Virus record (IMG/VR): IMGVR_UViG_3300000553_000139
Coordinates: 1-36,006 of that record
Length of the DNA stretch: 36,006 bases
From: a virus
Direction: 5' to 3' (one strand)
Positions 23,509 through 31,243 of the stretch are shown in pieces (within the stretch, counting starts at the first letter, position 1; the number at the start of each line of letters is the position of its first letter). The position numbers and the translations under genes were made by a program. The notes below the pieces were generated by a model. The model was given only the letters and a program-made list of their open reading frames with translations, was not told where the DNA came from and made no database searches.

Positions 23509-24364
23509 CTTGCACCCCCAGAAGTTCTCTTGCCTGTTTTTCCTTCAAAGACATCGCCTCGGCTCGCGATCGTCGGGCGGGGCTCTTGTTTCTGGTTTTC
23601 TCCTTTGTCGCGAACTCCTCGCCTTTGAGAATCCAATTTTTCCAGGCAGCGGTCCAATTCATTAACATTTTTCCATCGGAGATAGACCGATTCACAAAAA
23701 GTTCTGTTTCCGCATCGATGTCGATCGTGATTTTCTTTTCGTTCGCCCAGGAGAGCATTTCATCTGAAATCGAAAACTCTGGATCGATGGTGGTGGGGAA
23801 AAGAATTTCTTCGGGTGCTGTTGCTCCATCGGTTTGCACTGCCTCTCTACTGTCTTTTAGAGTAGGTACTGGTACTGGTACTGGTACTGGGGTAGTGCGT
23901 TTCGTAGTACGTTCGTCGCACGGCGGTAGTACGCTCGTACATCTCTTATATTCTTGATACTGTTCTTTCGTGATACCCTTTATCCCCATACCTTTTAATT
24001 CGTTGTAAACTTTACTATTTTCTTTTGATAATCGAATAAATCTGTTTTCTTCGCTCCTTTCCTTGGACTCAGCGACCCATGGGTTATGCTCAATCCAGTC
24101 ATGGACACAAAACACCCCTTCTTCCACGTCGATCCATTTCCCGATAATCGCATCAAAAAACTGTCCAGGGTTCCCCCTCCAATCAGCGGCGAATTCGATG
24201 TCGTCAGGATCCATATCCGACAGGATTCCATCCGGCTTATTATTTGCCACCCAGGCCCAAAGAATCTGAAGGCTTCGTACTCCTTCTAAACCCGTCAATT
24301 TGACCAATTTGCCTGTTTTTGGATGTGTCCAGAAATTCACTGCTATGCGGATATCGGTATTCAT
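23498..24364 (-). CDS. phage replication initiation protein
   Basis: A 288-residue protein with a winged-helix-like N-terminal part: NFWTHPKTGKLVKLTGLEGVRSLQILWAWVANNKPDG and FFDAIIGKWIDVEEGVFCVHDWIEHNPW. The low-complexity middle contains PVPVPVPVP, encoded by the hexamer repeat. The C-terminal ISDEMLSWANEKKITIDIDAETELFVNRSISDGKMLMNWTAAWKNWILKG is the common C-terminal domain of phage O-like and DnaD-like initiators, often binding the loader. The ATG at 24364 is preferred over a TTG at 24367, with GGAAG upstream. Replication probably starts from repeats inside this gene, as in lambda O. Confidence 0.78.
   Translation of the reverse strand: MNTDIRIAVNFWTHPKTGKLVKLTGLEGVRSLQILWAWVANNKPDGILSDMDPDDIEFAADWRGNPGQFFDAIIGKWIDVEEGVFCVHDWIEHNPWVAESKERSEENRFIRLSKENSKVYNELKGMGIKGITKEQYQEYKRCTSVLPPCDERTTKRTTPVPVPVPVPTLKDSREAVQTDGATAPEEILFPTTIDPEFSISDEMLSWANEKKITIDIDAETELFVNRSISDGKMLMNWTAAWKNWILKGEEFATKEKTRNKSPARRSRAEAMSLKEKQARELLGVQDEA
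23865..23938. repeat. iteron-like repeats inside the replication gene
   Basis: Four tandem GGTACT hexamers (23865-23888) are followed by GTAGTGCG (23892-23899), GTAGTACGTTCGT (23904-23916) and GTAGTACGCTCGT (23926-23938). The last two differ by one base and are 22 bp apart, about two helical turns. Repeats in the middle of an initiator gene are a known origin layout, and a DNA-binding role is plausible. The hexamer run encodes Pro-Val repeats. Confidence 0.55.
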
Positions 24365-24367
24365 CAA

Positions 24368-24526
24368 TTATCTTCCGATGGCTTTTTTAAGGTTATTTAA
24401 AGCGTGTATCAGATCGCCCTTTGCTTCGACAATCTTCTCGGTTTTACGTGGTGTTGCGGCGTTCACGTGCCAATTCGTATCATTGACGATACGTTCTATT
24501 TCTTTGAGGGTTTCTCGATATGTCAT
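24368..24526 (-). CDS. 52-residue hypothetical protein before the replication gene
   Basis: A 52-residue frame from the ATG at 24526-24524 to a TAA at 24370-24368, two bases before the initiator TTG/ATG region. It has AGGA seven bases upstream. The product is helical and charged (TYRETLKEIERIVNDTN, KTEKIVEAKGDLIHALNNLKKAIG) and has no Cys or membrane segment. Its fit into an otherwise empty 160-base gap, with a ribosome site and tight downstream spacing, supports a real gene. Function unknown. Confidence 0.65.
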   Translation of the reverse strand: MTYRETLKEIERIVNDTNWHVNAATPRKTEKIVEAKGDLIHALNNLKKAIGR

Positions 24527-24530
24527 AAAG

Positions 24531-24722
24531 TCATCCTAATTTATGTTTATCCCTACACGGAGCACAGGCACCGCCCACAAGCCTCAGAGAATCACATTCA
24601 CACCACTCGCAGATCCCCGGCTCGCCTTGTGGTATTGCTGCTGCCTGGTAGCGGACCTTTCGGAGGGCTATGGAGTCGAGCACAGCGTCACGTTCTTGTT
24701 GTTGGTCTATTTCGTCAGACAT
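24531..24722 (-). CDS. TraR/DksA-type zinc finger protein
   Basis: A 63-residue protein. DEIDQQQERDAVLDSIALRKVR is the typical N-terminal helix and CEWC (38-41) with CAPC (53-56) forms the zinc site. The layout of an N-terminal D-E--Q motif, a short helix and a C4 finger fits phage TraR/DksA C4-type proteins, which enter the secondary channel of RNA polymerase and alter promoter use. It overlaps the preceding gene by 16 bases with GAGG seven bases upstream of the ATG. It may act on the same polymerase as the alpha-CTD protein encoded downstream. Confidence 0.78.
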   Translation of the reverse strand: MSDEIDQQQERDAVLDSIALRKVRYQAAAIPQGEPGICEWCECDSLRLVGGACAPCRDKHKLG

Positions 24723-25237
24723 TCCCTTACCTCAGTCCCAGAGGGGATCTCTTCGCTTGCAATGCGTTCGTATACGTCAACAATGTGTTCATCGCAGCAT
24801 GCACCTTTCCCCCTGTAGAGGATATTTGACGGTCGGCCGCAATGACATTTAGGGAATTGATCGGTTATATGGCTATCAAACCAAGGCTGGGCCTCCTTGC
24901 CGAATTCCTCGGATTCGTCTGGAATATGCCCAGGGCCACACAACTCATTGTGTATCCAAGCCATTGCCTCCTCTGCGCCCTTTCCGTGTTGCCATTCAAT
25001 CCACGCTGCCTGCATAGTGACTACGTGGTTGTGTATGATGGTATTTCCTGTCCTGAGTGCCGATTTTAATTTTCCGACCGTCTCTTCCTCGCTAAATATA
25101 GGGCGGGTGTTCCAATCTTTTATCCAAATCTTCTCAAAGTAAATCGGACAGTCTTCATTGAAGCATCTGACCGTCCCAACCCGTGATCCAGGTTCAGGTA
25201 ATGCCCCACAGAAGGGGCATGGTAGTGGTTCTTTCAT
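24707..25237 (-). CDS. Lar-like zinc ribbon fused to a Cys-rich domain
   Basis: A 176-residue protein. Residues 1-46 match the Lar family (restriction-alleviation type): EPLPCPFCGALPEP, then VRCFNEDC, then KDWNTR; Cys7, Cys10, Cys25 and Cys30 would bind zinc. The middle is helical (TVGKLKSALRTGNTIIHNHV and EEAMAWIHNELCGPGHI). The C-terminal part has FPKCHCGRPSNILYRGKGACCDEHIV, a second possible zinc site. Lar proteins of this type protect phage DNA from type I restriction in some phages; many homologues are uncharacterised. It overlaps the previous gene by 4 bases (ATGA). Confidence 0.72.
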   Translation of the reverse strand: MKEPLPCPFCGALPEPGSRVGTVRCFNEDCPIYFEKIWIKDWNTRPIFSEEETVGKLKSALRTGNTIIHNHVVTMQAAWIEWQHGKGAEEAMAWIHNELCGPGHIPDESEEFGKEAQPWFDSHITDQFPKCHCGRPSNILYRGKGACCDEHIVDVYERIASEEIPSGTEVRECLTK

Positions 25238-25530
25238 CGCCTTCCCCTTTTTGAATTCGCCTTCTTGTGAGTGACAACATAAAGGGAAGCCTGGTGCCTG
25301 ATCATTTTGTATGCCAGCCGGTCAATGGTGCCACCGGGGAGCGTATCTATGATCGCCCTGAAAAGAAGCTCAGCATTTGCATCGTGCGCTTCTGCAACCT
25401 TTTCCAGTGAAACACCTGGGACAAGTCGAGGAAACTCGTCAGAGATGATTATTTCAACACTCTCAACCGGATCTACGCCCATCTGCTGGGCCTTCATGAG
25501 TCTTACGGTTTTCATATTTTCGGGTTTCAT
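25234..25530 (-). CDS. hypothetical early protein
   Basis: A 98-residue protein with AAGG seven bases before the ATG at 25530; an internal ATG at 25515 is an alternative. Features are a basic C-terminus (HKKANSKRGRR) and a helical middle (LEKVAEAHDANAELLFRAIIDTLPGGTIDRLAYKMIRHQASLY). I recognise no family. It lies in a run of small early genes after the MBL-fold gene and overlaps the Lar-like gene. Confidence 0.6.
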   Translation of the reverse strand: MKPENMKTVRLMKAQQMGVDPVESVEIIISDEFPRLVPGVSLEKVAEAHDANAELLFRAIIDTLPGGTIDRLAYKMIRHQASLYVVTHKKANSKRGRR

Positions 25531-25539
25531 GTCATTTCC

Positions 25540-25743
25540 TTATGCGAAATGTGGTAAAAATTTCCTTATGCTCTCATTGGATGCTGGGCGAATTTCAATC
25601 CCATATAATTCTTGTAATCGTTTCTTTTCTTTCGATGTGGCGGCGCAATCACGTAGGATGCCTATAACTTTATCGTCAACTCGGAATTCAGCGAATGTCA
25701 CGGGTTTTGGCTCCTCCCCCACATCTGACAGTTTATTGCCCAT
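25540..25743 (-). CDS. hypothetical early protein
   Basis: A 67-residue protein. The ATG at 25743 is chosen because AGGA lies 8 bases upstream; a GTG at 25755 is also in frame. The sequence is mixed alpha/beta (FAEFRVDDKVIGILRDCAATSKEKKRLQELYGIEIRP), with no zinc or membrane features. It directly follows the MBL-fold gene, overlapping only if the GTG is used. Function unknown. Confidence 0.6.
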   Translation of the reverse strand: MGNKLSDVGEEPKPVTFAEFRVDDKVIGILRDCAATSKEKKRLQELYGIEIRPASNESIRKFLPHFA

Positions 25744-25751
25744 ATAGATCC

Positions 25752-26465
25752 TCACTTTTTACACGCAAACACCGGGATACCCGTCAGCTTCCGGACTTCC
25801 CGCACAGCGTGATCCTCGTTTATGTTATCATCCGACATATGCATCAGATGGATCTCTTTAACCTGGCTCATATCATTGGCTTTAAAAAGGTCCAGGACAT
25901 GATCGAGGCCGAAGTGCGTCCGGATCACCCGATCGTACCGGCTCTTGTCGATCGCGCCGGTGTTTAACCTCTCCTGCAGGATGGCCAGGGAATAGTTGCA
26001 CTCGACCATGATGTGAGTGAGACCAGTGAACCGTTGGAGTAGGTAGGCCGTATCGGTAGCGAAGAGCAACTTGTCTCCCCCATTGCTGGCTATCAAGAAA
26101 CCAAGCGGCTCTTGGCAATCATGGACCGTATCGAATGGCATAACAGACCATGATCCTACCCTGAACTGCTCACCGGCTTTAACGATATGTAGACGGTGAG
26201 TGCTTGGAAGGTTTTTCAATTCCGAGGCGGTACCCTGGCTCATGTAGACATCAACGCCGTACTTCATAAGGTCGTTTATTGCCTTGGAATGATCACCATG
26301 TTCATGACTTACAAGGCATCCGGACACGGTTGACATTTCAAATTTCAGGGCCTCTCTAATCTTGGAGATCGGGACACCACAGTCCAGGAGAAGGGAGCTT
26401 TTCCGGCTGGTTATCCTATAGCAGTTCCCGGAAGAGCTGCTATTTATGGATTGGATGTCGATCAT
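25752..26465 (-). CDS. metallo-beta-lactamase-fold hydrolase of the recombination set
   Basis: A 237-residue MBL-fold protein with SINSSSSGNCYRI, LLLDCGVP and the metal motif SHEHGDHS (His54, His56, Asp58, His59), then a later VHDCQEPLGF (His), ATDTAYLL (Asp) and RTHFGLDH / LMHMSDDN (His). The fold matches YycJ/WalJ-like and related nuclease-type members. Its start touches the RecT stop. Phage gene sets with an SbcC-like ATPase, RecT and an MBL protein are known, and the MBL protein is thought to supply the exonuclease partner of RecT, since no YqaJ or lambda-exo gene is present here (inference). Confidence 0.8.
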   Translation of the reverse strand: MIDIQSINSSSSGNCYRITSRKSSLLLDCGVPISKIREALKFEMSTVSGCLVSHEHGDHSKAINDLMKYGVDVYMSQGTASELKNLPSTHRLHIVKAGEQFRVGSWSVMPFDTVHDCQEPLGFLIASNGGDKLLFATDTAYLLQRFTGLTHIMVECNYSLAILQERLNTGAIDKSRYDRVIRTHFGLDHVLDLFKANDMSQVKEIHLMHMSDDNINEDHAVREVRKLTGIPVFACKK

Positions 26466-27481
26466 CAGAAATCAGGTCCGCCAGTTGATGATGTATCGGG
26501 ATCCTCTTGCTCTGATTCCTGTTTTTCCTGTTTTTCGGCATCATTTGAGGGGATATCTTCCTGTGTAGCCTCTGGCTTTACGTCAATAATCTCACCGTTG
26601 GCGTTTTCGTTATAATCTTCCTCTACTTTAGCCTCCCGAAAGGTTGATTCGTTCTGCAGCATAGTCTGGTAGGCATCGTCAATCTTCTGGCTGTCGATCG
26701 TGATGTCTCCATACGCGGCCCGCTTGACGGTCTTGAGGGCCATCTGCTCAAACCATCCGTCAATCACCTCTTTCTCTCCGGTTCTCTTATTGTTCTTCCA
26801 AATATCCTTCTCGCCTCCCCAGAATTCGGCGCTGGCGTTTTTCGGCTTTCGTTTCATGATGTCTTTCAGGCTCATAGTGACCAGCCTGTTTTTTTCCGGC
26901 TTGGTATGGAATTCATAGTAATAAAATCCACCAACTATCTCCCCGCGATCAAAAGGATTGACGATATTGAGCTCAAAGCTCTCGATCTTGTTATTTCGAT
27001 CCTTCTTTACAACCTTGAATTGATCGTTCGAATAGACCAGGTCGACAATGATATTGTCCGGAACGTCCAGTCCGTATTTATAGGATTTGAGTTCAAGGCC
27101 CCGGTAACCAGGGATGAAGGTAATATCGTAAAGTTTGGTCGTATTGTTTTTGAAAGGGATCATCGACACATGATTCTTTTCAAGCGGATCCCATCCGATT
27201 CTGGCAGCCGACACAACATTCCTGGCCATGCCATCCATATTGATGGTGTTCCAGTTAATTGGAAGCGGATCCCGGTATTCTTCTTTCTTCTTCAGTCGCT
27301 TTTCCTCTGCCAGCTTAAGAACAGAGTCGACGGCCATGAAGTAATTCTGGGCCAGCCGTTTTTGATATTTTGTCAGGGCAATTTCGCCAACATTGGTCCC
27401 GAATTCGTTCACCACCTTGAGCATGAATCTTTCGGAGGTGGATTGCTCCTGTTTGGTTAAATCTGTTATTGGTGCGGTCAT
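26465..27481 (-). CDS. recT: RecT-family single-strand annealing recombinase
   Basis: A 338-residue protein. Conserved RecT features: DGMARNVVSAARIGWDPLEKNHVSMIPFKN, then DITFIPGYRGLELKSYKYG, then YYYEFHTKPEKNRLVTMSLKDIMKRKPK, and a C-terminal WFEQMALKTVKRAAY. The acidic C-terminus (from about residue 285) is disordered. RecT anneals complementary strands in phage recombination. The ATG at 27481 has GGAG nine bases upstream; the longer frame to 27511 overlaps the upstream gene and is less likely. Confidence 0.88.
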   Translation of the reverse strand: MTAPITDLTKQEQSTSERFMLKVVNEFGTNVGEIALTKYQKRLAQNYFMAVDSVLKLAEEKRLKKKEEYRDPLPINWNTINMDGMARNVVSAARIGWDPLEKNHVSMIPFKNNTTKLYDITFIPGYRGLELKSYKYGLDVPDNIIVDLVYSNDQFKVVKKDRNNKIESFELNIVNPFDRGEIVGGFYYYEFHTKPEKNRLVTMSLKDIMKRKPKNASAEFWGGEKDIWKNNKRTGEKEVIDGWFEQMALKTVKRAAYGDITIDSQKIDDAYQTMLQNESTFREAKVEEDYNENANGEIIDVKPEATQEDIPSNDAEKQEKQESEQEDPDTSSTGGPDF

Positions 27482-27494
27482 GGCGTGGATCTCC

Positions 27495-29432
27495 TTATTG
27501 TTCAATAGCAAAATTTACGGTGAGGTCTTTGTGGGCTTCGCTGACGACCAGGCTGATAACCTGGGTGTCCATCTTGGGTAACGAGGTGATGCTCTCCCGG
27601 TTGTCTACGATGATCAACGGGCGGAAATTATGGTGTTCTGAAATAGTCCGGATGATGTCAAGACCGGCCTGAATCCGCGCCGCATTGTTAAGAGATCCAT
27701 ACGGAACGCCGTCGACCGTCAACACGCAGGTGTCGGTCAGGCCGCCGTTGATCTGCTCTTCGTACATTTTGAAACGGACGAATTTGAATTTTCCGTTGAT
27801 CTTTTCGTCCAGCATGGACACCTTCTCTCGGGTGAACGTCTCTATCAGGAGGAGGGCTTTTTCAAGCTCGGAAAACTCATCTGCCAGCTGGCGCTCTTCT
27901 TTCTTTAGGTCCCGGATCCGGTCTTCAGCCCTGTGTAATGCTTCAACGGCAGAGATGTGCTGGTTGTTAAGGGCGATCTGCTCTTCAATAACGGCTTTTT
28001 CTGCCTCGGCCTTTTCGACAAGAGAAGAATTGCCAGCCTGCAGGGAGGTGATCTCCTCTTCGATGGCCTCTTTTTCCCGGACGGCGGTTTTGTATTCAAC
28101 AAGGTCGGTGAGGTCGGGAGCTGCTGATCGTGCACTATCGATCTCACTCGTTATCTTGGTTTTTTCAGCTGCTCGTTCTTCGATTTTATCCTGCAGGGAG
28201 GCAATTTCTCCTTGCAGGGCGAAGTTTTTCCCTGTCAGCTCATCAATAGTTTTCTTATTCCCCTTCCCTTCCGAGTTCAGCTTTTCCAGAGTGGTAGATT
28301 TATTGAGGTTGAATTCCCCTCTCGCCTTTTCGAGTTTTTCTGGTGGGAGCTCCTGGTTACAGGTAGGGCAGACGGAACCTGTGAAGGTCAAGTCGTTTAC
28401 CCGGTACCACTCCTTTTTGATGGAGTCGTTCTTCTCTGTAAGCGCCTCGATCGCCCGGTCATTCGATCGAACCTTAAACAATAAATCTTGCAGTTTTGTG
28501 GTATAGATTCCCTCCTGATCTCGCATCGCGTCAATGATTGACCGCTTTTTTGAAATAGCGGCCTCGGTCTGGTTGGAGAACGTTCGCTTGATCTGGCCGA
28601 TGATCTCTTCCTGCTTCATCAGCCTTTCCCGCATGGTGACAATTCCGCCGCCAGCCTTGATTGTGGCAATCTCCTGGTTCTGCTGGTCCAGTTCGGCACG
28701 CAACTTTGTCAATCGGTCGATGATCGCCTGGGGATTCGTCACAGCCAGGGCGGTTGGCTTTGAGCGCTCAGCCTCATCAACACGCCCGGGTAACTGATTC
28801 AGGGCCTCATTGATTTTCCTTCTTCGGCTGGAGACGATCGCTTTGTATTCGTCACAGGTTTTACCATCGAGAATCGGGACCAGGGCGGCAAGATCCGGAT
28901 GCAGGCTGATTACCTCTTCGTCGGTAACGTTCCCGCAGACCTCCAACAGGATTTCCCGCTGCTTTGACCATTTCAGCCCGGCAAAGGTATGAGGGTTGGT
29001 CAGCAGCTTGAATAGCGTTTCTTCGACGCCGATCGCGGCAACCTTGTCCTGGTATCCACCTTTTGTTATCGGTACATCGTTGAAGTAATATTCAGTCTCG
29101 TGGCCGGTAAACTCCTTGATGGCGGATCCACGCTTCCTTGTGTATTTCTCAACGTAGATCTTTTTGAGCTTCACCGAAGTTCCATTGATAAATGTGGCCT
29201 CAACTTCATGGTCAAGCATGGGGAAGGCAACACCTGTCGAATCCAGGGTTTTGATTTCGAATTCCTTTGAGCCCAGGGTGTCTTTGTCAAAAAGAAGCCA
29301 GGAGATGCTGTCGGCGATCGTGGTCTTGCCGGTGGCGTTGTCGCCCAGGATGATGATATCCTTGCATCCTGCGGTCAGGGTGAAGTCCCTGATGCCCTTG
29401 AAATTCTTGATTCTCAATTTGTCGAGTTTCAT
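27495..29432 (-). CDS. SbcC/Rad50-like ATPase
   Basis: A 645-residue SMC-like protein. N-terminal KLRIKNFKGIRDFTL and Walker A GDNATGKTT (30-38). Two coiled-coil arms (about 235-345 and 375-540) flank a zinc-hook-like CPTC (Cys355-Cys358). The C-terminal lobe has a signature-like PYGSLNNAARIQAGLDIIRTI and a Walker B-like PLIIVDNRES with Asp610; the usual Glu after Asp is Asn611, with Glu613 two residues further, as seen in other phage members. It would process DNA ends with the MBL-fold nuclease and RecT, whose genes follow. About 645 residues is short for SbcC (about 1000). Confidence 0.85.
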   Translation of the reverse strand: MKLDKLRIKNFKGIRDFTLTAGCKDIIILGDNATGKTTIADSISWLLFDKDTLGSKEFEIKTLDSTGVAFPMLDHEVEATFINGTSVKLKKIYVEKYTRKRGSAIKEFTGHETEYYFNDVPITKGGYQDKVAAIGVEETLFKLLTNPHTFAGLKWSKQREILLEVCGNVTDEEVISLHPDLAALVPILDGKTCDEYKAIVSSRRRKINEALNQLPGRVDEAERSKPTALAVTNPQAIIDRLTKLRAELDQQNQEIATIKAGGGIVTMRERLMKQEEIIGQIKRTFSNQTEAAISKKRSIIDAMRDQEGIYTTKLQDLLFKVRSNDRAIEALTEKNDSIKKEWYRVNDLTFTGSVCPTCNQELPPEKLEKARGEFNLNKSTTLEKLNSEGKGNKKTIDELTGKNFALQGEIASLQDKIEERAAEKTKITSEIDSARSAAPDLTDLVEYKTAVREKEAIEEEITSLQAGNSSLVEKAEAEKAVIEEQIALNNQHISAVEALHRAEDRIRDLKKEERQLADEFSELEKALLLIETFTREKVSMLDEKINGKFKFVRFKMYEEQINGGLTDTCVLTVDGVPYGSLNNAARIQAGLDIIRTISEHHNFRPLIIVDNRESITSLPKMDTQVISLVVSEAHKDLTVNFAIEQ

Positions 29433-29701
29433 ACGATTTCCTCGATCGATATAAGGTTGGCAATGGTGAACGTTCGCCAGGCTCCCTTCTCCAGGTCAAA
29501 GACGGGAAAGTTGGTTTCAGAAGGCGGCTTGGCCGTAGTTCTCTCAACGTTTTCCATGGTTACTTTCGGAAGAAGATCAGCGTGGCGGCTGCAAATCATT
29601 GTCCGCTCGGTACCGTCTTTCTTAGTGAAAACGATTTTCAGCTTCTTGTTTACGGAGAATTCTTTTTCCAAAGATTCTCGCGTGTGATTTTTCTTTTCCA
29701 T
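29429..29701 (-). CDS. SH3-like beta-barrel early protein
   Basis: A 90-residue protein with the pattern LKIVFTKKDGTERTMICSRHADLLPKV, then NFPVFDLEKGAWRTFTIANLISIEEIV, which matches the small SH3-fold phage proteins (DUF2693-like) with a K-DGT-R-M and an EK--WR-F motif. They are small nucleic-acid or protein-binding proteins of unknown function. GGAG lies eight bases before the ATG, and the stop overlaps the ATPase start as ATGA, so it is co-translated with the recombination set. Confidence 0.72.
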   Translation of the reverse strand: MEKKNHTRESLEKEFSVNKKLKIVFTKKDGTERTMICSRHADLLPKVTMENVERTTAKPPSETNFPVFDLEKGAWRTFTIANLISIEEIV

Positions 29702-29722
29702 TTTTTCAACTCCGTGGTAGAT

Positions 29723-30205
29723 TTATTGATGTTTATGGTTGGTTTCTTCCGTGGACCGGTCGTCAGTTCCCGCTGATGGCCGGTTTTCTTTTGGAGCGCG
29801 GGGATGATCCCGCATCAATCTTCCGCGTGAAATTGAAGGATCTATGGTTCTGATAACCCGAAGATCCCATTCGCACGCGGCCTCTTCCTTCACGCCAGAT
29901 TCCATAAGCAGGAATACCGCTATCGCTGCATCTATTCCAAATCTGTCTTGGCTTTCAACAAGATCCGCCATGGCTCTCACGTATCCGCTCGCGAAACCCT
30001 CGTCAGCGCTCTCTTGATGCCGTAAGACCTTTGGAGGAAGCGCGATTTCCTCCACCGCTTCAAACCCTGAATCTCTGTCTGCAAGCTCCTGAACGTACTC
30101 GGTAAAGTTAAGCCCTGCTTTCTTCGCCTGGGATTTGAGTTGAGCCTTTGTTGTCGCCCTTAATTTGGTTGTAACAGTTGGCGTTTTCCTGTCTTTTTCT
30201 TTCAT
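29723..30205 (-). CDS. hypothetical protein with possible ribbon-helix-helix N-terminus
   Basis: A 160-residue protein. Residues 10-45 (TVTTKLRATTKAQLKSQAKKAGLNFTEYVQELADRD) resemble a ribbon-helix-helix DNA-binding unit: a strand followed by two helices. The middle is helical (GYVRAMADLVESQDRFGIDAAIAVFLLMESGVKE), and the tail is polar and disordered. A DNA-binding regulatory role is possible but no family is certain. It starts two bases after the DUF1064 stop. Confidence 0.6.
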   Translation of the reverse strand: MKEKDRKTPTVTTKLRATTKAQLKSQAKKAGLNFTEYVQELADRDSGFEAVEEIALPPKVLRHQESADEGFASGYVRAMADLVESQDRFGIDAAIAVFLLMESGVKEEAACEWDLRVIRTIDPSISRGRLMRDHPRAPKENRPSAGTDDRSTEETNHKHQ

Positions 30206-30207
30206 TG

Positions 30208-30546
30208 TTACACCTGGTCTTTAGTAACGATCTCGATCCTAATCGGCGGGTATTCCGCCTCGACCTGCTTGATCTTGTTTTTGCACTCCTGGGTTATCAT
30301 TCCTTTGGTGTCAACAAATCTAACCGTCCCATCTGCCAAGAACTCAATGAAGTCCACCCGGTAAAACACGCCACCAGACAGACGAAAAGGAACCTGCATC
30401 AAAAACAGGACAACTTCTCCGATCCGCTTTCTGATCTTGAGCTGCTGGTAGTAACGCTCCTCGAGCTTTGAATCGAAAACGATCCCGTCGCTCTCGACCT
30501 TTACGGCGCTATATTTATGCTTCAGGTATTTCATGGCCCAGGTCAT
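30208..30546 (-). CDS. DUF1064 PD-(D/E)XK nuclease
   Basis: A 112-residue protein: KYSAVKVESDGIVFDSKLEERYYQQLKIRKRIGEV, then FRLSGGVFYRVDFIEFLADGTVRFVDTKGMITQ. The pattern with Glu29, Asp65, Asp79 and Lys81 is the PD-(D/E)XK nuclease core. DUF1064 proteins are small phage endonucleases, some of the Holliday-junction resolvase type. Two starts are possible, at 30546 (GAGG eight bases upstream) or at 30534. It follows the DUF4116 gene closely. Confidence 0.78.
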   Translation of the reverse strand: MTWAMKYLKHKYSAVKVESDGIVFDSKLEERYYQQLKIRKRIGEVVLFLMQVPFRLSGGVFYRVDFIEFLADGTVRFVDTKGMITQECKNKIKQVEAEYPPIRIEIVTKDQV

Positions 30547-30549
30547 CCT

Positions 30550-31125
30550 TTAAACCTCAACCTCAATGTTCAGCATCCCTGCGATCTTGATAAAAAGCTC
30601 TTTAACGAGGCAATACTGCAGGGCGTAGGGGTCATTCTTGGCCGCTTCAAGGCAGACAGCCTCGGTCTTGGATTCCTCCGGGCAATACCGCAGGGCGTCG
30701 GGGTCATTCTTGGCCGCTTCAAGGCAGACAGCCTCGGTCTTGGATTCCTCCGGGCAATACCGCAGGGCGTAGGGGGAATTCTTGGCCGCTTCAAGGCAGA
30801 CAGCCTCGGTCTTGGATTCCTCCGGGCAATACCGCAGGGCGTAGGGGGCATTCTTGGCCGCTTCAAGGCAGACAGCCTCGGTCTTGGATTCCTCCGGGCA
30901 ATACTGCAGGGCGTCGGGGTTCTTCTTGGCCGCTTCAAGGCAGACAGCCTCGGTCTTGGATTCCTCCGGGCAATACTGCAGGGCGTAGGGGTCATTCTTG
31001 GCCGCTTCAAGGCAGACAGCCTCGGTCTTGGATTCCTCCGGGCAATACTGCAGGGCGTCGGGGTCATTCTTGGCCGCTTCAAGAACCGCTTCAATAGATA
31101 AAATTGCTGCAAATTTAATTTTCAT
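30550..31125 (-). CDS. DUF4116 repeat protein built from 24-residue units
   Basis: A 191-residue protein with six full and one partial copies of a 24-residue unit beginning LEAAKNDPDALQYCPEESKTEAVC. The units differ almost only at KN(D/A/S)P(D/Y)AL(Q/R)YC, so changes cluster at a few surface-like positions. DUF4116 repeats form helical solenoids in large virus and protist proteins and occur in some phages. The unique N-terminus (MKIKFAAILSIEAV) and C-terminus (LVKELFIKIAGMLNIEVEV) cap the array. At the DNA level the copies are nearly identical, indicating recent expansion. Function unknown; a protein-binding scaffold is a reasonable guess. Confidence 0.8.
   Translation of the reverse strand: MKIKFAAILSIEAVLEAAKNDPDALQYCPEESKTEAVCLEAAKNDPYALQYCPEESKTEAVCLEAAKKNPDALQYCPEESKTEAVCLEAAKNAPYALRYCPEESKTEAVCLEAAKNSPYALRYCPEESKTEAVCLEAAKNDPDALRYCPEESKTEAVCLEAAKNDPYALQYCLVKELFIKIAGMLNIEVEV
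30611..31083. repeat. 72-bp tandem repeat within the DUF4116 gene
   Basis: About 6.5 copies of a 72-bp unit, recognisable by TTGGCCGCTTCAAGGCAGAC recurring every 72 bases. Since 72 is a multiple of three, all reading frames of both strands that are open in one unit stay open, producing long spurious frames. Copies differ at only a few bases, suggesting slippage or recombination-driven copy number change. Confidence 0.9.
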
Positions 31126-31143
31126 TTTCTCTCCCTTTTAAGA

Positions 31144-31166
31144 AGCCCCCGGACAACCCAGGGGCT
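31144..31166 (-). terminator. hairpin between early micro-genes and DUF4116 gene
   Basis: AGCCCC (31144-31149) and GGGGCT (31161-31166) pair, with a loop of 11 bases. In the minus-strand transcript the stem is followed by TCTTAAAA, a weak U-run. This may be a partial terminator or attenuator in the early operon. The next gene's ribosome site (GGGAG) follows immediately. Confidence 0.5.
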
Positions 31167-31243
31167 ATTCGATTACCAATCGTTTTCTTCGTTCGATGGG
31201 TTAAAACTTCACTTACGGTTACATGGCATCCTCCTCTTGGTTG

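Noticed and set aside
30611-31083. CRISPR-like array
   Set aside because: Units are directly tandem without unique spacers, too long, and lie inside a coding gene; no cas genes are present.
30517-31112. Long frames on the plus strand and in a second minus frame across the 72-bp repeats
   Set aside because: The repeat length is a multiple of three, so any frame open in one unit stays open in all. Only the DUF4116 frame has a known domain and a good ribosome site.
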